Shown: positions 1 through 9,017, numbered from the stretch's first letter. The stretch is 64,000 nt of DNA from Planococcus halotolerans (GCF_003289955.1 NZ_QLZR01000002.1:496001-560000), one strand, 5' to 3'. A program made the numbers and translations. The notes: generated by a model not told the origin, from the letters alone.

Positions 1-790
1 GCCAGCCGAGATTCAAAAGTGTTGCTAAGATGAAGAAGCCGATTCCCAATTCCGGTAAAAGGAATGGTAGTGGAAACAGCATCAAAACCCATGCCAGCAT
101 AGATTTTTTTGTCCGGTGGAAGCCTTTCACCACCGGCAGCATCGGGATATTTGCAGCCCGGTACTCTTCCGTCCGTTTCATGGCAAGCGCGTAAAAATGC
201 GGCGGCTGCCAAATGAACATAATCAGGAACAATGCCCAGGCACCGGCACCCAATGTCGGTTCTACTGCGGCCCATCCGATAAGCGGCGGGATTGCTCCCG
301 AGATACTGCCAACAATCGTATTGCTGACGTGCCTTCTCTTGGACCACATGGAATACAGGACCACGTAAGCAAGAACGCCTGCTATTCCCAGAACACCTGC
401 TGAAACAGAAGCGGAAAACAAAAAGATTTCGCCTAGAACTATGAAAGAAACAGCGAGTGCCAAAACAGCAGATGGTTTAAATCTTCCTGTTACCGTTGGC
501 CGTGCTTTTTTGCTCGCCATCAACGGATCGATATCTGTATCAATGTAATTATTCATGGCAGCAGAACCTGCTATGATCAATGCTGATCCGACCAAGGTGT
601 AGACGAGGATGTCCAAATGCTGTAGAAAATGCCTGCCAGAAAACTGAAACGCCAGCCACAGCCCAGTGAAAACTGTAATCAGGTTTGAATTGACAATCCC
701 GATTTTTATAAGTGCCAAAAAGTCCTGGACAAAGGTGGTTGTTTCAGGTGTCCCGTGTGCTTGCGCAGACAAAGACCGGCCGTTTGACAT
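1..790 (-). CDS. ctaB: Protoheme IX farnesyltransferase (heme O synthase), C-terminus cut off by window edge
   Basis: Integral membrane prenyltransferase that adds a farnesyl group to heme B to give heme O, the step before CtaA. My translation from ATG at 790 is open to base 1 (about 263 residues), so roughly the last 40 residues lie outside. It shows the UbiA-family Asp-rich region NNYIDTDID near residue 80, several hydrophobic segments, and the family block [14 protein letters not shown] followed by NIPMLPVV. The start has a strong ribosome binding site (AAAGGAGGAGG) just upstream. It is divergent from ctaA, as in B. subtilis, where cta oxidase genes follow ctaB. Function is assigned from family motifs and neighbours. 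Confidence 0.93.
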   Translation of the reverse strand, partial: MSNGRSLSAQAHGTPETTTFVQDFLALIKIGIVNSNLITVFTGLWLAFQFSGRHFLQHLDILVYTLVGSALIIAGSAAMNNYIDTDIDPLMASKKARPTVTGRFKPSAVLALAVSFIVLGEIFLFSASVSAGVLGIAGVLAYVVLYSMWSKRRHVSNTIVGSISGAIPPLIGWAAVEPTLGAGAWALFLIMFIWQPPHFYALAMKRTEEYRAANIPMLPVVKGFHRTKKSMLAWVLMLFPLPFLLPELGIGFFILATLLNLGW

Positions 791-1138
791 TTAACCTCCT
801 CCTTTCAAAGTTGTAAGCATAGTCCGCTAACCATAACTATATCTAAATTCCAGCCGTTTTTCTACATATAACTGAAATTTACCGATAAAAGCTATGAATA
901 TAGTGAGTTAGCCTCAAATTGCACTCACCCTATCATACATCACTGCAGTGCTATTTTTAATAATGAAAAATAATAGTTTTTGAACAGTTTGTGAAGGCTC
1001 AGAGTTATATGTCCAAATATCGAAAGTTTCCGCTATTGCTGATTTTCCGTTGTATTTTAGGCCGACTTTCGCTATTATCGAGTATGCAGGTTATGGACGG
1101 ATAAATGTATTTCCATATAGAAAAAGTAGGTGGCATTC
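791..1138. other. Divergent ctaB-ctaA intergenic region
   Basis: About 350 AT-rich bases between the two divergent heme genes. It must hold both promoters. I could not find a convincing sigma-A pair with good spacing for either gene, and no obvious long palindrome. In B. subtilis this region is a target of the ResD aerobic/anaerobic regulator; whether that holds here cannot be read from the sequence. Confidence 0.4.
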
Positions 1139-2050
1139 TTGCAGCAAAATAAATATATAAAATGGTTCGCAGTGGCAGCATCGGTCGGAATGCTTCTTAT
1201 TCTGTTAGGCGGTGCGCTCGTCACCAAAACTGAAAGCGGAATGGGTTGCGGCCGTCACTGGCCTGGATGTAATGGCCAATTGATACCCGATGTCATAACG
1301 GCAGAAGTGCTGATTGAATTTTCCCATCGCCTGGTTACAGGAGCTGTCAGTTTCTTCATCCTGATTCTCGCAATATGGGCCTGGAGAAAGTTCGGCCATA
1401 TCCGCGAGACGAAATTCTTGGCTATCACTTCTGTTTTCTTCCTTGTTCTTCAAGCATTGATCGGAGCCGCGCAGGTTCTATGGGGCCAAGGTGATTTTAT
1501 CCTCGCCTTGCATTTCGGCATCTCCCTCATTTCATTTGCATCTGTGTTATTGCTGACGCTTCTCGTTTTTGAAGTGGACCGGAAATTCGACACAGAAAAA
1601 TTGAAGATCGGCAGAACAATGAAGTTTCACACAATCGGCGTAACTTTATATTCTTATATCGTCATTTACACCGGTGCGCTCGTACGGCATACGAACTCCA
1701 GCTTGATATGTTCTGATTGGCCGTTGTGCCGCAACGATTCTTTTGCACTTCCTTCCAATATGTATGAATGGGTGCAAATGGGGCATCGCGTCGCAGCCGG
1801 TTTGATCGTCATCTGGATTGGCGTCATCATGTGGCACGCAATCAAGCATTATAAAGACCAACGGGCAATTTACTGGGGCTGGATCATCGCTTTCACAATT
1901 GTAATGATGCAAGCTACGACCGGAATGCTGGTTGTGCTGACAAAATTAAATCTTGCTGTTGCTTTATTGCATTCCCTTTTCATCACTTTATTATTCGGGC
2001 TTTTGTGTTATATGGTACTTCTTGTTTCACGAAGTTATACGAAATCTTAA
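1139..2050 (+). CDS. ctaA: Heme A synthase
   Basis: Membrane enzyme that converts heme O to heme A for aa3-type cytochrome oxidase. It has about eight membrane segments in two four-helix halves. Heme-ligand histidines are visible in SHRLVTG and LHFG of the first half and in GHRVAAG and LHSLF of the second. Both family cysteine pairs are present: CGRHWPGC near residue 35 and CSDWPLC in the second half. I prefer the TTG start at 1139, because AGGTGG at 1128-1133 sits five bases upstream; a GTG at 1130 is in frame but overlaps that site. Length from this start is 303 residues, normal for the family. Confidence 0.93.
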   Translation: MQQNKYIKWFAVAASVGMLLILLGGALVTKTESGMGCGRHWPGCNGQLIPDVITAEVLIEFSHRLVTGAVSFFILILAIWAWRKFGHIRETKFLAITSVFFLVLQALIGAAQVLWGQGDFILALHFGISLISFASVLLLTLLVFEVDRKFDTEKLKIGRTMKFHTIGVTLYSYIVIYTGALVRHTNSSLICSDWPLCRNDSFALPSNMYEWVQMGHRVAAGLIVIWIGVIMWHAIKHYKDQRAIYWGWIIAFTIVMMQATTGMLVVLTKLNLAVALLHSLFITLLFGLLCYMVLLVSRSYTKS

Positions 2051-2292
2051 GAAAAGCGCAAGCGCCTGTATAGATTCGAAAGGCATAAGCCACTCTGGCG
2101 AAGCGGTGTGTTTTCAGCCGCACAGCCTCGAAAAGCGAAAGGGCCTGTTCAGCTCTGACAAGCGTAAGCCGAAACAGCGGAGCGGCGATCTTTGCCGCAT
2201 AGCTGTTTCGGCTTACGTCCCGAAGAGCTAGGCACTGGAGACTAGACAAGAGTGGCTTATGACCCGAGAATCTGGGCGCTGAAGTCTGGACA
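2051..2292. repeat. Long palindromic intergenic repeat, one copy nested inside another
   Basis: The 3' gap between convergent ctaA and pycA starts with AAAAGCGCAAGCGCC and closes with GGCGCTGAAGTCTGGACA. These ends are partly complementary (GCGCC against GGCGC), so the whole can fold into a long hairpin. Members of the same family lie at 16064-16451, 53936-54382 and 58806-59290. Bases 2128-2248 form a second complete copy inserted into the outer one. I see no protein-coding capacity; short reading frames through it are by-products of the palindrome. Confidence 0.85.
2128..2248. repeat. Inner copy of the palindromic repeat, inserted in the outer copy
   Basis: Unit of 121 bases, beginning TCGAAAAGCGAAAGGGCC and ending GGAGACTAGACA. 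Its interior folds as a strong stem: AAGCGTAAGCCGAAACAG pairs with CTGTTTCGGCTTACG around a smaller CGGC...GCCG hairpin. Removing it restores the junction CAGCC-AGAGTGGCTTATGACCCG. That junction is found uninterrupted in the copy near 59000, and with one base change near 54090. Confidence 0.75.
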
Positions 2293-2350
2293 GTGCAACA
2301 CTCTTTTTAAGAACCTTCTTATTAAAAAAAGTTATACTTTTTAACCATAA

Positions 2351-2388
2351 AAAACAGCTGGCGCAAATTTGCGCCAGCTGTTTTTTTA
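2351..2388. terminator. Bidirectional terminator between ctaA and pycA
   Basis: Perfect inverted repeat AAACAGCTGGCGCAAA with TTTGCGCCAGCTGTTT, flanked by A and T runs. It can end ctaA transcription on the plus strand and pycA transcription on the minus strand. The T run overlaps the pycA stop codon. Confidence 0.9.
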
Positions 2389-5300
2389 ATTTCTTTCCAT
2401 TTCAATCAATAAGTCTCCAGTGGAAATACCGTCTGCGGCATTCACATGGATTTCTGTAATTGTTCCATCAAAAGGAGCTTGCACTGTCGTTTCCATTTTC
2501 ATGGCTTCTGTTACAAGCATGTGGTCGCCGCGTTTTACTTTAGCGCCTTTCTCTGCAACGACTTTCAACACAGTTCCCGGCATTGTTGCTGCAATATGGC
2601 TTTCCTGCGTCGGATCAGCCTTCGGTTTCGCAGCACTGTCGGTTTCCACTGTCATATCCGTGATGCTTACTTCACGCGGCTGGCCATTCAACTCGAAGTA
2701 AATCGAGCGGGTGCCGTCTTTTTGCGGTTCCCCAATTGACACCAACCTGATCATCAAGGTCTTCCCTTTTTGGATTTCGACTTCAATTTCTTCCCCAAGC
2801 CTCATTCCATAGAGGAAAGTCAGTGTGTCGAGAACCGAAACGTCGCCGAATGTTTTATTGGTTAATGAATATTCATCGAAAACTTTAGGATACAATGCAT
2901 ATGCCAGAACTTCATGGCTTGTAACCGGACGATCCAATTTTTCATACAACGTTTTGCTGATTTCTTCAAAATCAGCCGGCTCGAGCAACTCTCCAGGGCG
3001 AACCGTAATCGGTTTGCGCTCTTTCAAAATCACTTTTTGCAATTCTTCAGGGAATCCGCCATGCGGCTGTCCGATATAACCTTCGAAGAATTCGATGACC
3101 GACTCAGGGAAATCGATTGTTTCACCGCGAGTGATGACCGTTTCCTCATCCAGATCATTCTGTACCATGAACAGCGCCATATCTCCTACGACTTTCGATG
3201 AAGGTGTCACTTTTACAACATCACCGAACAGCATGTTGACTCGGGAATACATTTCCTTAACATTTTCCCAGCGCATCCCAAGTCCAACCGCTTTCGCTTG
3301 CTGCTGCAGATTGCTGTATTGGCCGCCTGGCATTTCGTGGACGTAGATTTCTGAATGTGGACTGTTCATACCGCTTTCGAAATCACTGTAGTATTTACGG
3401 ACATCTTCCCAGTAATGCGAAAGTTTTTCTTGAGCCTGAATATCCATCCGGACTTCACGGCCGCTTCCGTTCATCGCGTAATACAGGGAATTCGAGCTTG
3501 GCTGTGAAGTAAGCCCTGCCATGGAACCAAGTGCAGTATCGACGATATCGACCCCTGCCTGGATGGCTTTCGAATACATATAAATACCGTTGCCGCTCGT
3601 ATCATGTGTATGGAGGTGGATCGGCATCGATACCGTATCTTTCAGTTCGGACACCAGACGGTAAGCCGCTTCCGGTTTGAGTAGACCAGCCATATCTTTA
3701 ATGGCCAGAATATGTGCGCCTGAAGCTTCCAGCTCTTTTGCCATATCCTTATAATATTGGACGGTGTATTTATCACGGCTCGGATCCAGTATATCTCCTG
3801 TGTAGCAAATTGCCGCTTCTGCAATTTTGCCGCTCTGCCTTACCTCATCGATGGCCACTTCCATGCCTTTGATCCAGTTAAGGCTGTCAAAAATACGGAA
3901 AACATCTATTCCCGCTTCTCCGGATTTACGAACAAAATCACGGATTACATTATCCGGATAGTTTTTATAACCTACTGCATTCGCTCCGCGGAAAAGCATC
4001 TGGAACAAGACATTCGGCATCTGTTCACGCAATTTGATCAAACGCTGCCAAGGATCTTCTTTCAGGAAACGGTAAGAGACATCAAATGTCGCCCCTCCCC
4101 ACATCTCCATTGAAAACAGATCTTTCTGCAAGTGTGCCGTCTCTTTTGCCACAGCAAACATATCATACGAACGAACGCGCGTTGCCAATAAAGACTGGTG
4201 GGCATCCCTGAAAGTCGTATCCGTTAGAAGGACATCTTCCTGCTCGTGTATCCACTTAGCCAGCCCGTCAGCTCCTCTTTCATCAAAAATCTGCTTGGTA
4301 CCTGGAGGTAAAGTTGTGCTCAAATCAATTTCCGGTTTTCTCGGCGCTGCGTGGATTGGTTTCTTTTTCTTTTCAATTCCCGGGAATCCATTAACCGTAA
4401 CATTGCCGATATAGCTCAAAAGCTTGGTTCCACGGTCTTGTCGGACTGGGAACAAAAACAGCTCCGGCGTTGAATCGATAAAACTTGTATCAAAATCACC
4501 TTTGATAAAACTCGGGTGCTTAACTACATTCTCCAAAAATGGAATATTTGTTTTTATACCGCGGATCCGGAATTCCTGTAAGTTGCGGTCCATCTTGCCA
4601 GCCGCTTCCTTGAACGTCAGCGCCCAAGTCGATAATTTCACCAATAGAGAGTCATAATATGGGGAAATTACTGCTCCCTGGAAGGCATTACCGGTATCCA
4701 GACGAACACCGAAACCGCCACCCGAACGATATACCATCAATCTTCCCGCATCCGGCATAAAGTCATTGACCGGATCTTCCGTTGTAACGCGTGATTGGAT
4801 TGCAAAACCGAATAACGGAATTTTATCCTGTGAAGGAATGGAAATCACATCTCCATGAAGGTCATGTCCCCTAGCGATATGGATTTGGGAATGGACGATA
4901 TCAATTCCGGTAATCATTTCCGTAATGGTATGCTCCACTTGAATACGCGGGTTTACTTCTATGAAGTAGAATTCATCATTTGATACAAGGAATTCGACTG
5001 TCCCTGCATTTATGTAATCAATATTTTTCATCAGCTTCACTGCTGCTTCACAGATTTCATTGCGCAGTTCGTTGCTGATTGAATTTGAAGGTGCTATCTC
5101 CACCACTTTTTGGTGGCGGCGCTGAATCGAGCAGTCGCGTTCATAAAGGTGTACGATATTGCCGTATTGGTCACCCAGAATTTGGACTTCGATATGCTTC
5201 GGTTTTTCAACAAATTTTTCTACATACATTTCATCTGAACCGAAAGCCGCTTTTGCTTCAGACTTCGCTCTTTCATACGCTGATGCCAGTTCTTCCTCTT

Positions 5301-5826
5301 TACGGACAATCCGCATACCGCGGCCGCCGCCTCCAAGAGACGCTTTGATCATTAACGGGAAGCCGGCTGTCTTAGCGAATTCTTCCACTTCCTGAAGAGA
5401 TTCCACTGGTCCATCAGTTCCGGGGATTACCGGGATTCCAGCAGCAATCGCTTGTGAACGCGCTTTCACTTTATCGCCGAACATATCCAGATGCGCTGAA
5501 GTTGGTCCGATAAACAGGACGCCTTCCTCTTCACATCTGCGGGCAAAATGAACATTCTCGGATAAAAAACCGTAGCCAGGATGGATTGCATCAGTATCCG
5601 TGTCTTTTGCGATACGGATGATGTCTTCAATATCCAGGTACGCGTCAATCGGTTTCTTTCCTTTTCCTACCAAATACGATTCGTCTGCTTTATAACGATG
5701 ATATGAACCGCTGTCTTCTTGTGAATAAATTGCAACTGTTGGAATTTTCAGTTCTGTACAGGCGCGGAAAACCCTAATAGCGATTTCTCCGCGGTTTGCC
5801 ACCAAAATCTTATTGATCTTTTTCAC
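2386..5826 (-). CDS. pycA: Pyruvate carboxylase
   Basis: Biotin enzyme that carboxylates pyruvate to oxaloacetate, refilling the TCA cycle. Domain order: biotin carboxylase (about residues 1-450, starting KKINKILVANRGEIAIR, with the glycine-rich loop SLGGGGRGMR), carboxyltransferase (about 535-830, with LTDTTFRDAHQSLLATR), and the C-terminal biotinyl domain with biotin attachment motif EAMKMETT. I start at GTG 5826, with AAAGGGTG nine bases upstream. The frame stays open upstream to 5883, but family members begin at this KKINK block. The resulting 1146 residues match the usual length. ftsW ends 16 bases upstream, so the two are probably co-transcribed, as in B. subtilis. Confidence 0.97.
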   Translation of the reverse strand: MKKINKILVANRGEIAIRVFRACTELKIPTVAIYSQEDSGSYHRYKADESYLVGKGKKPIDAYLDIEDIIRIAKDTDTDAIHPGYGFLSENVHFARRCEEEGVLFIGPTSAHLDMFGDKVKARSQAIAAGIPVIPGTDGPVESLQEVEEFAKTAGFPLMIKASLGGGGRGMRIVRKEEELASAYERAKSEAKAAFGSDEMYVEKFVEKPKHIEVQILGDQYGNIVHLYERDCSIQRRHQKVVEIAPSNSISNELRNEICEAAVKLMKNIDYINAGTVEFLVSNDEFYFIEVNPRIQVEHTITEMITGIDIVHSQIHIARGHDLHGDVISIPSQDKIPLFGFAIQSRVTTEDPVNDFMPDAGRLMVYRSGGGFGVRLDTGNAFQGAVISPYYDSLLVKLSTWALTFKEAAGKMDRNLQEFRIRGIKTNIPFLENVVKHPSFIKGDFDTSFIDSTPELFLFPVRQDRGTKLLSYIGNVTVNGFPGIEKKKKPIHAAPRKPEIDLSTTLPPGTKQIFDERGADGLAKWIHEQEDVLLTDTTFRDAHQSLLATRVRSYDMFAVAKETAHLQKDLFSMEMWGGATFDVSYRFLKEDPWQRLIKLREQMPNVLFQMLFRGANAVGYKNYPDNVIRDFVRKSGEAGIDVFRIFDSLNWIKGMEVAIDEVRQSGKIAEAAICYTGDILDPSRDKYTVQYYKDMAKELEASGAHILAIKDMAGLLKPEAAYRLVSELKDTVSMPIHLHTHDTSGNGIYMYSKAIQAGVDIVDTALGSMAGLTSQPSSNSLYYAMNGSGREVRMDIQAQEKLSHYWEDVRKYYSDFESGMNSPHSEIYVHEMPGGQYSNLQQQAKAVGLGMRWENVKEMYSRVNMLFGDVVKVTPSSKVVGDMALFMVQNDLDEETVITRGETIDFPESVIEFFEGYIGQPHGGFPEELQKVILKERKPITVRPGELLEPADFEEISKTLYEKLDRPVTSHEVLAYALYPKVFDEYSLTNKTFGDVSVLDTLTFLYGMRLGEEIEVEIQKGKTLMIRLVSIGEPQKDGTRSIYFELNGQPREVSITDMTVETDSAAKPKADPTQESHIAATMPGTVLKVVAEKGAKVKRGDHMLVTEAMKMETTVQAPFDGTITEIHVNAADGISTGDLLIEMERN

Positions 5827-5842
5827 AATGCAGCACACCCTT

Positions 5843-7009
5843 TTATTTTTTTGTTTTTTCATATTTGTGGAACATGGAGACATTCATTAATACTCCCATA
5901 CCTAACGATAACAAAATTACGGAAGTTCCGCCATAACTTATAAATGGAAGGGTGACCCCTGTTAAAGGAATAAGCCCAGATAATCCACCCAGATTGACGA
6001 AAGTCTGTATGCCAATCATGCTCGCTATACCCGCTGACAGCATACGCGCCAAAGGATCTTTCGTGGTCATAGCAATCGACAGTCCTTTTAATACAATAAA
6101 CCCAAGACCCCCGATTACAAAGAGCACTCCCAGGATACCAAGCTCTTCAGCTACAATGGACATGATAAAATCCGTATGGGGTTCCGGCAGATACCCTAAT
6201 TTCTGGATTGACTGTCCCAGCCCCAAACCACTGATCCCACCAGATCCAATAGCCAGATAACCATTGACGATTTGCATGCCAAAACCCAGTTCATCCACAA
6301 AGGGATTTAAAAATGCTTCAAGACGGCCAAGCCTTTTTTCCGTCAAAATCATATCCTGCGCAAAAATTAGAAAAGGAACAATGAAAATGGCAGCAGCCGC
6401 TGCTACAATCCCCGCCAACTTGAGGAACATACCAAACCGAATTCCGCTGGCAGCCATGACACTGAGCCCTACCAATGCAATGATTCCCATCGAACCAATG
6501 TCCGGTTCACGAAAAACAAGGAACAATGCAAATGCCAGAACGATAACCGGTGGAATAATTGATTCATTCAATTGATTGATGGTCCCTTTTTTATATTTAT
6601 TTGAAAATACACCAGACAGATAAAAGATTAACCCTACTTTCGCAATTTCCGAAGGCTGGATGCTGGCAAAACCGATGTAAATCCAACTTTGTGCCCCACC
6701 GCCTGCATAACCGATGAAATGCACCAGAATCAGGCCGCTGAAAACGACAAAGAGAATCGACATCATCACCCATTTCTTGCTGAAATGCTTATAAGGGAAA
6801 ATGGCACCGAGCACAAAGGCCGGCAAAGCAAGCGCTAAATTTATAACCTGCTGATTGAAGAAGTGGTTTGGCTCCCAGCCATACCTATAGACGGACCAGG
6901 CCATGCTTGCACTGTAAATCATGACCAAGCCGAAGAGGGTTAACGCGAGATAGGTAAAAAGCAGAGGATAATCAAAATTAGCGGCGTACCGCTTTATGTA
7001 CTGTTTCAT
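5843..7009 (-). CDS. ftsW: Septal peptidoglycan polymerase FtsW
   Basis: SEDS-family glycosyltransferase that polymerises lipid II at the division septum with a partner class B PBP. About ten membrane segments are evident. The family signatures are present: YSASMAWS near the N-terminus, LVFREPDIGSMG in the middle, and PLTGVTLPFISYGGTS near the C-terminus. The start chosen is ATG 7009, seven bases after GAGG; a TTG two codons earlier is less well placed. It yields 388 residues. It lies between ylaN and pycA, a conserved Bacillales arrangement. Confidence 0.95.
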   Translation of the reverse strand: MKQYIKRYAANFDYPLLFTYLALTLFGLVMIYSASMAWSVYRYGWEPNHFFNQQVINLALALPAFVLGAIFPYKHFSKKWVMMSILFVVFSGLILVHFIGYAGGGAQSWIYIGFASIQPSEIAKVGLIFYLSGVFSNKYKKGTINQLNESIIPPVIVLAFALFLVFREPDIGSMGIIALVGLSVMAASGIRFGMFLKLAGIVAAAAAIFIVPFLIFAQDMILTEKRLGRLEAFLNPFVDELGFGMQIVNGYLAIGSGGISGLGLGQSIQKLGYLPEPHTDFIMSIVAEELGILGVLFVIGGLGFIVLKGLSIAMTTKDPLARMLSAGIASMIGIQTFVNLGGLSGLIPLTGVTLPFISYGGTSVILLSLGMGVLMNVSMFHKYEKTKK

Positions 7010-7040
7010 ATTCAAACCTCATTTATATTTTATGTTAGTA

Positions 7041-7070
7041 AAAAAACTCAAACAAAAATCGTTTGAGTTT
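7041..7070 (-). terminator. Terminator after ylaN
   Basis: On the minus strand AAACTCAAAC pairs with GTTTGAGTTT around a seven-base loop, followed by a T run. It lies between ylaN and ftsW, so ylaN may be largely a separate transcript, with readthrough or a further promoter feeding ftsW. Confidence 0.8.
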
Positions 7071-7073
7071 GCT

Positions 7074-7355
7074 TTATTTATTCGTATACGCTTCATGAAG
7101 GATAGATAATTTCTTTTCGAGCGTATCCATTAAATTTTTCCCGTCTTCCTTTTCGATCAAACCAAGTTTTACTGCGAAATCAATTTCACGCGAAAGACCA
7201 AACATTTGCGTATCAAGGACTTCTTCATATAACGGGCATGACGGCAAAGTCAGATTGTCCATTTGGACTTTAATCAATTGCTCTATTTTCAGCGCATCGG
7301 CTTTAAGGAGGTCCAATGCTTTATGCTGATAAGTTTGTTCTTCTGTATGCTCCAT
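7074..7355 (-). CDS. ylaN: YlaN family iron-homeostasis protein
   Basis: Small (93-residue) cytoplasmic all-alpha protein of the YlaN/DUF1507 family. In B. subtilis and S. aureus, YlaN is reported to act with the iron regulator Fur and to be needed under iron limitation. Here it keeps the conserved position directly upstream of ftsW. The sequence contains the family stretch [10 protein letters not shown] and a hydrophilic, helix-rich composition without membrane segments. ATG 7355 is preceded by GGGGAG. It has its own promoter candidate upstream and a terminator directly downstream. Confidence 0.9.
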   Translation of the reverse strand: MEHTEEQTYQHKALDLLKADALKIEQLIKVQMDNLTLPSCPLYEEVLDTQMFGLSREIDFAVKLGLIEKEDGKNLMDTLEKKLSILHEAYTNK

Positions 7356-7401
7356 GAGGACTCCCCCATTTACTGAAATTTCTTCTGTTCAACCTGTTTA
7401 A

Positions 7402-7430
7402 AGTGTATCTTTTAAACAACGAAATTGCAA
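7402..7430 (-). promoter_or_regulatory. Sigma-A promoter for ylaN
   Basis: On the minus strand TTGCAA (7430-7425), a 17-base spacer, then TACACT (7407-7402). The ylaN ATG lies about 50 bases downstream. Spacing is ideal and each hexamer has two mismatches or fewer. Confidence 0.65.
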
Positions 7431-7522
7431 GCCTCCTCTTCGTTGGAAGCAATCACTTTAGGAACTTGACAAAGACAGGTATACTGATAGAAGAGTGATT
7501 ATCTAGATGGAGGGTTTTACTA

Positions 7523-8029
7523 ATGGAATTTATTATTCAATTTAAGGGCGAAGTGAAATTTAAACTGACTCTTGATCCGACAGTATGGATTTTTGATGAT
7601 CGAAAATTGGATCTTGAGAAATATTTTACAGAGGAACGAATCGAACGCGATGAACTGGAAGAATACAAACGCGGAATGGGTGAACACTGGTCACGCGAAA
7701 TCATGGAAGGCGCAACAGTCCCTCCTACTTTGAATTCTGAAAAGAAATATAAAAAGCAGGAGAAAAAGGATATGCTTACCGGCACATTCGGCATTCTGTT
7801 TAGACCTTTCATTGAAAATGCTGAACCGTATGAAACTGCCAAGACGGTCGTTTTTGAAACAGCTAATGGCGACTTCAGTTTTCCACTTGAGGATTCAAAA
7901 AAATTGGTCCTGAAATTCAGCCAGGAAGGCAAACCGCTCCGTGAAGATGGACCCGTCCATGTCCTTCTGCCTGATGGAAGCAATCTGGACAATCCGATAA
8001 CAAATATTACAGCCATCCGGGTAGAATAG
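7523..8029 (+). CDS. ylaL: YlaL-like conserved protein
   Basis: 168-residue soluble protein without signal peptide or membrane segment. Homologues in this position are sometimes annotated as peptidyl-prolyl isomerase-like, but I see no catalytic signature that proves this. The N-terminal block LTLDPTVWIFDDRKLDLEKY and an acidic/basic central stretch are the most distinctive parts; the C-terminus (HVLLPDGSNLDNPITNI) looks like a beta-rich domain. The name comes mainly from its place between ylaN and ylaI. GGAGG lies a few bases upstream of the ATG. ylaI follows after 12 bases, so the two probably share a transcript. Confidence 0.7.
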   Translation: MEFIIQFKGEVKFKLTLDPTVWIFDDRKLDLEKYFTEERIERDELEEYKRGMGEHWSREIMEGATVPPTLNSEKKYKKQEKKDMLTGTFGILFRPFIENAEPYETAKTVVFETANGDFSFPLEDSKKLVLKFSQEGKPLREDGPVHVLLPDGSNLDNPITNITAIRVE

Positions 8030-8041
8030 GAGTGAAACAGC

Positions 8042-8245
8042 ATGCGTGTTAAATGTGTAATGTGTGACACCATCGAAGAACTGGTGGATGACACGCTTGA
8101 GGCAAAACGCCTTAGAAACCGTCCAATCCATACCCATATGTGCAACAATTGCCATCAGCGGATCGAGCAGCGGACGAAAGAACGGCTGGCAACCGGGAAA
8201 TTTCATTTTTACCGCAGTTCAAGAAAAATTGAGGAAGACTTTTGA
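8042..8245 (+). CDS. ylaI: YlaI family zinc-finger protein
   Basis: 67-residue basic protein of the YlaI/DUF2197 family. It has a four-cysteine zinc-binding pattern: CVMC at residues 4-7 and CNNC about 27 residues later. Function is unknown. The start is supported by GAGTG upstream. Its stop codon TGA overlaps the ATG of the next gene (TGATG), which points to translational coupling. Confidence 0.85.
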   Translation: MRVKCVMCDTIEELVDDTLEAKRLRNRPIHTHMCNNCHQRIEQRTKERLATGKFHFYRSSRKIEEDF

Positions 8246-8694
8246 TGAAGTTCCTGAAAGGTGTTTGGATCGGCTTTTGGAGCGGACTGATTCTGGGATT
8301 GTTATTTAAATGGATACAAGCAGTAACTGGCGTTAATGTATATTTATTATTGCTGAATGTCGATTTTATCCCTGTTATCGGCAAAGTGGAATGGTCTGAG
8401 ATGACTGAATTTTTATTTCATACAGCTGTTTCTGTTGTCATTGGCATCGTCTATGTCTATTTCGCCAAACGCCGTCCCTATACATTCGGGCAATTGACCG
8501 TTCTAAGCCTGGTTCTTTGTTCGCCAACTTACGTTCTCTATTTCCTATTATCATCGTTGGCGATCACCGATCAGGTTCCCGGGCTCACTGACTGGGAAGC
8601 TATTACTTATTGGGTATTCGGCCACCTGGCATATTCCTTGCTGCTGCCTATACTTTATAAAACATTTGAAAGAAAAAACGCTGCATCTCAATGA
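8245..8694 (+). CDS. Four-helix membrane protein of unknown function
   Basis: About 149 residues with four predicted membrane helices: near 7-25, 50-70, 80-105 and 118-138. It is a conserved-looking hypothetical protein; I do not recognise a characterised family. I start at ATG 8245, which overlaps the ylaI stop and has GAGGAAG at 8231-8237; a TTG three bases earlier is less likely. The stop codon lies within the stem-loop of a bidirectional terminator, and the last residues overlap tail to tail with ylaH on the other strand. Confidence 0.8.
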   Translation: MKFLKGVWIGFWSGLILGLLFKWIQAVTGVNVYLLLLNVDFIPVIGKVEWSEMTEFLFHTAVSVVIGIVYVYFAKRRPYTFGQLTVLSLVLCSPTYVLYFLLSSLAITDQVPGLTDWEAITYWVFGHLAYSLLLPILYKTFERKNAASQ

Positions 8695-8707
8695 GATGCA
8701 GCGTTTT
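8673..8707. terminator. Bidirectional terminator that also encodes two C-termini
   Basis: Inverted repeat AAAACGCTGCATCTC / GAGATGCAGCGTTTT with a three-base loop. It ends the plus-strand gene (stop 8692-8694) and ylaH on the minus strand (stop 8690-8688). Both stop codons fall inside the palindrome. Confidence 0.9.
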
Positions 8708-9017
8708 CGCGTTTTTCGCGCCATAAGCGGATTTTATAAAGAATCAGGATAAGCGCGGCAATGACCAAGCCCTCGACAACCGGTAGAAAGAAAGCTAAAA
8801 ATGTTAGCCCCAGACTGCCGGCTGCCAGGAAAAGACCAATTACGATGTTTTTTCCGAGCGGCAGCCTTTTAGCAAAACCCAGTTTATAAACCAAAGCCGA
8901 CAAAAGAAGGATTACCGCAAATAATGCGTACCCAGCCACTTCGAAGTTTGGCAAATTCTGATATAGCACTCGGGCTACCGGATACATACTGTCATAGACA
9001 AACGATTGATCGTCCAC
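8688..9017 (-). CDS. ylaH: YlaH-like membrane protein
   Basis: 109-residue membrane protein with three hydrophobic stretches (about residues 27-47, 57-77 and 80-98) and a basic C-terminal tail. The YlaH name follows from position directly after typA (24-base gap), as in B. subtilis, and from matching size and topology. Start is GTG 9017 with AAGGATG upstream. Role unknown; co-transcription with typA is likely. Confidence 0.8.
   Translation of the reverse strand: MDDQSFVYDSMYPVARVLYQNLPNFEVAGYALFAVILLLSALVYKLGFAKRLPLGKNIVIGLFLAAGSLGLTFLAFFLPVVEGLVIAALILILYKIRLWREKRENAASH

Noticed and set aside
2051-2292. Reading frames of about 90 residues through the repeat on both strands
   Set aside because: They arise from the palindrome, have no ribosome sites and do not share protein sequence with frames through the other copies.
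7466-7485. TTGACA and TATACT close together before ylaL
   Set aside because: Only eight bases separate the two hexamers, too few for one sigma-A promoter. Each may belong to a different, unproven promoter.
7537-8148. 203-residue reading frame on the minus strand
   Set aside because: It is the mirror of the ylaL/ylaI genes, rich in Ser and Arg from antisense codons, with no ribosome site or family features.
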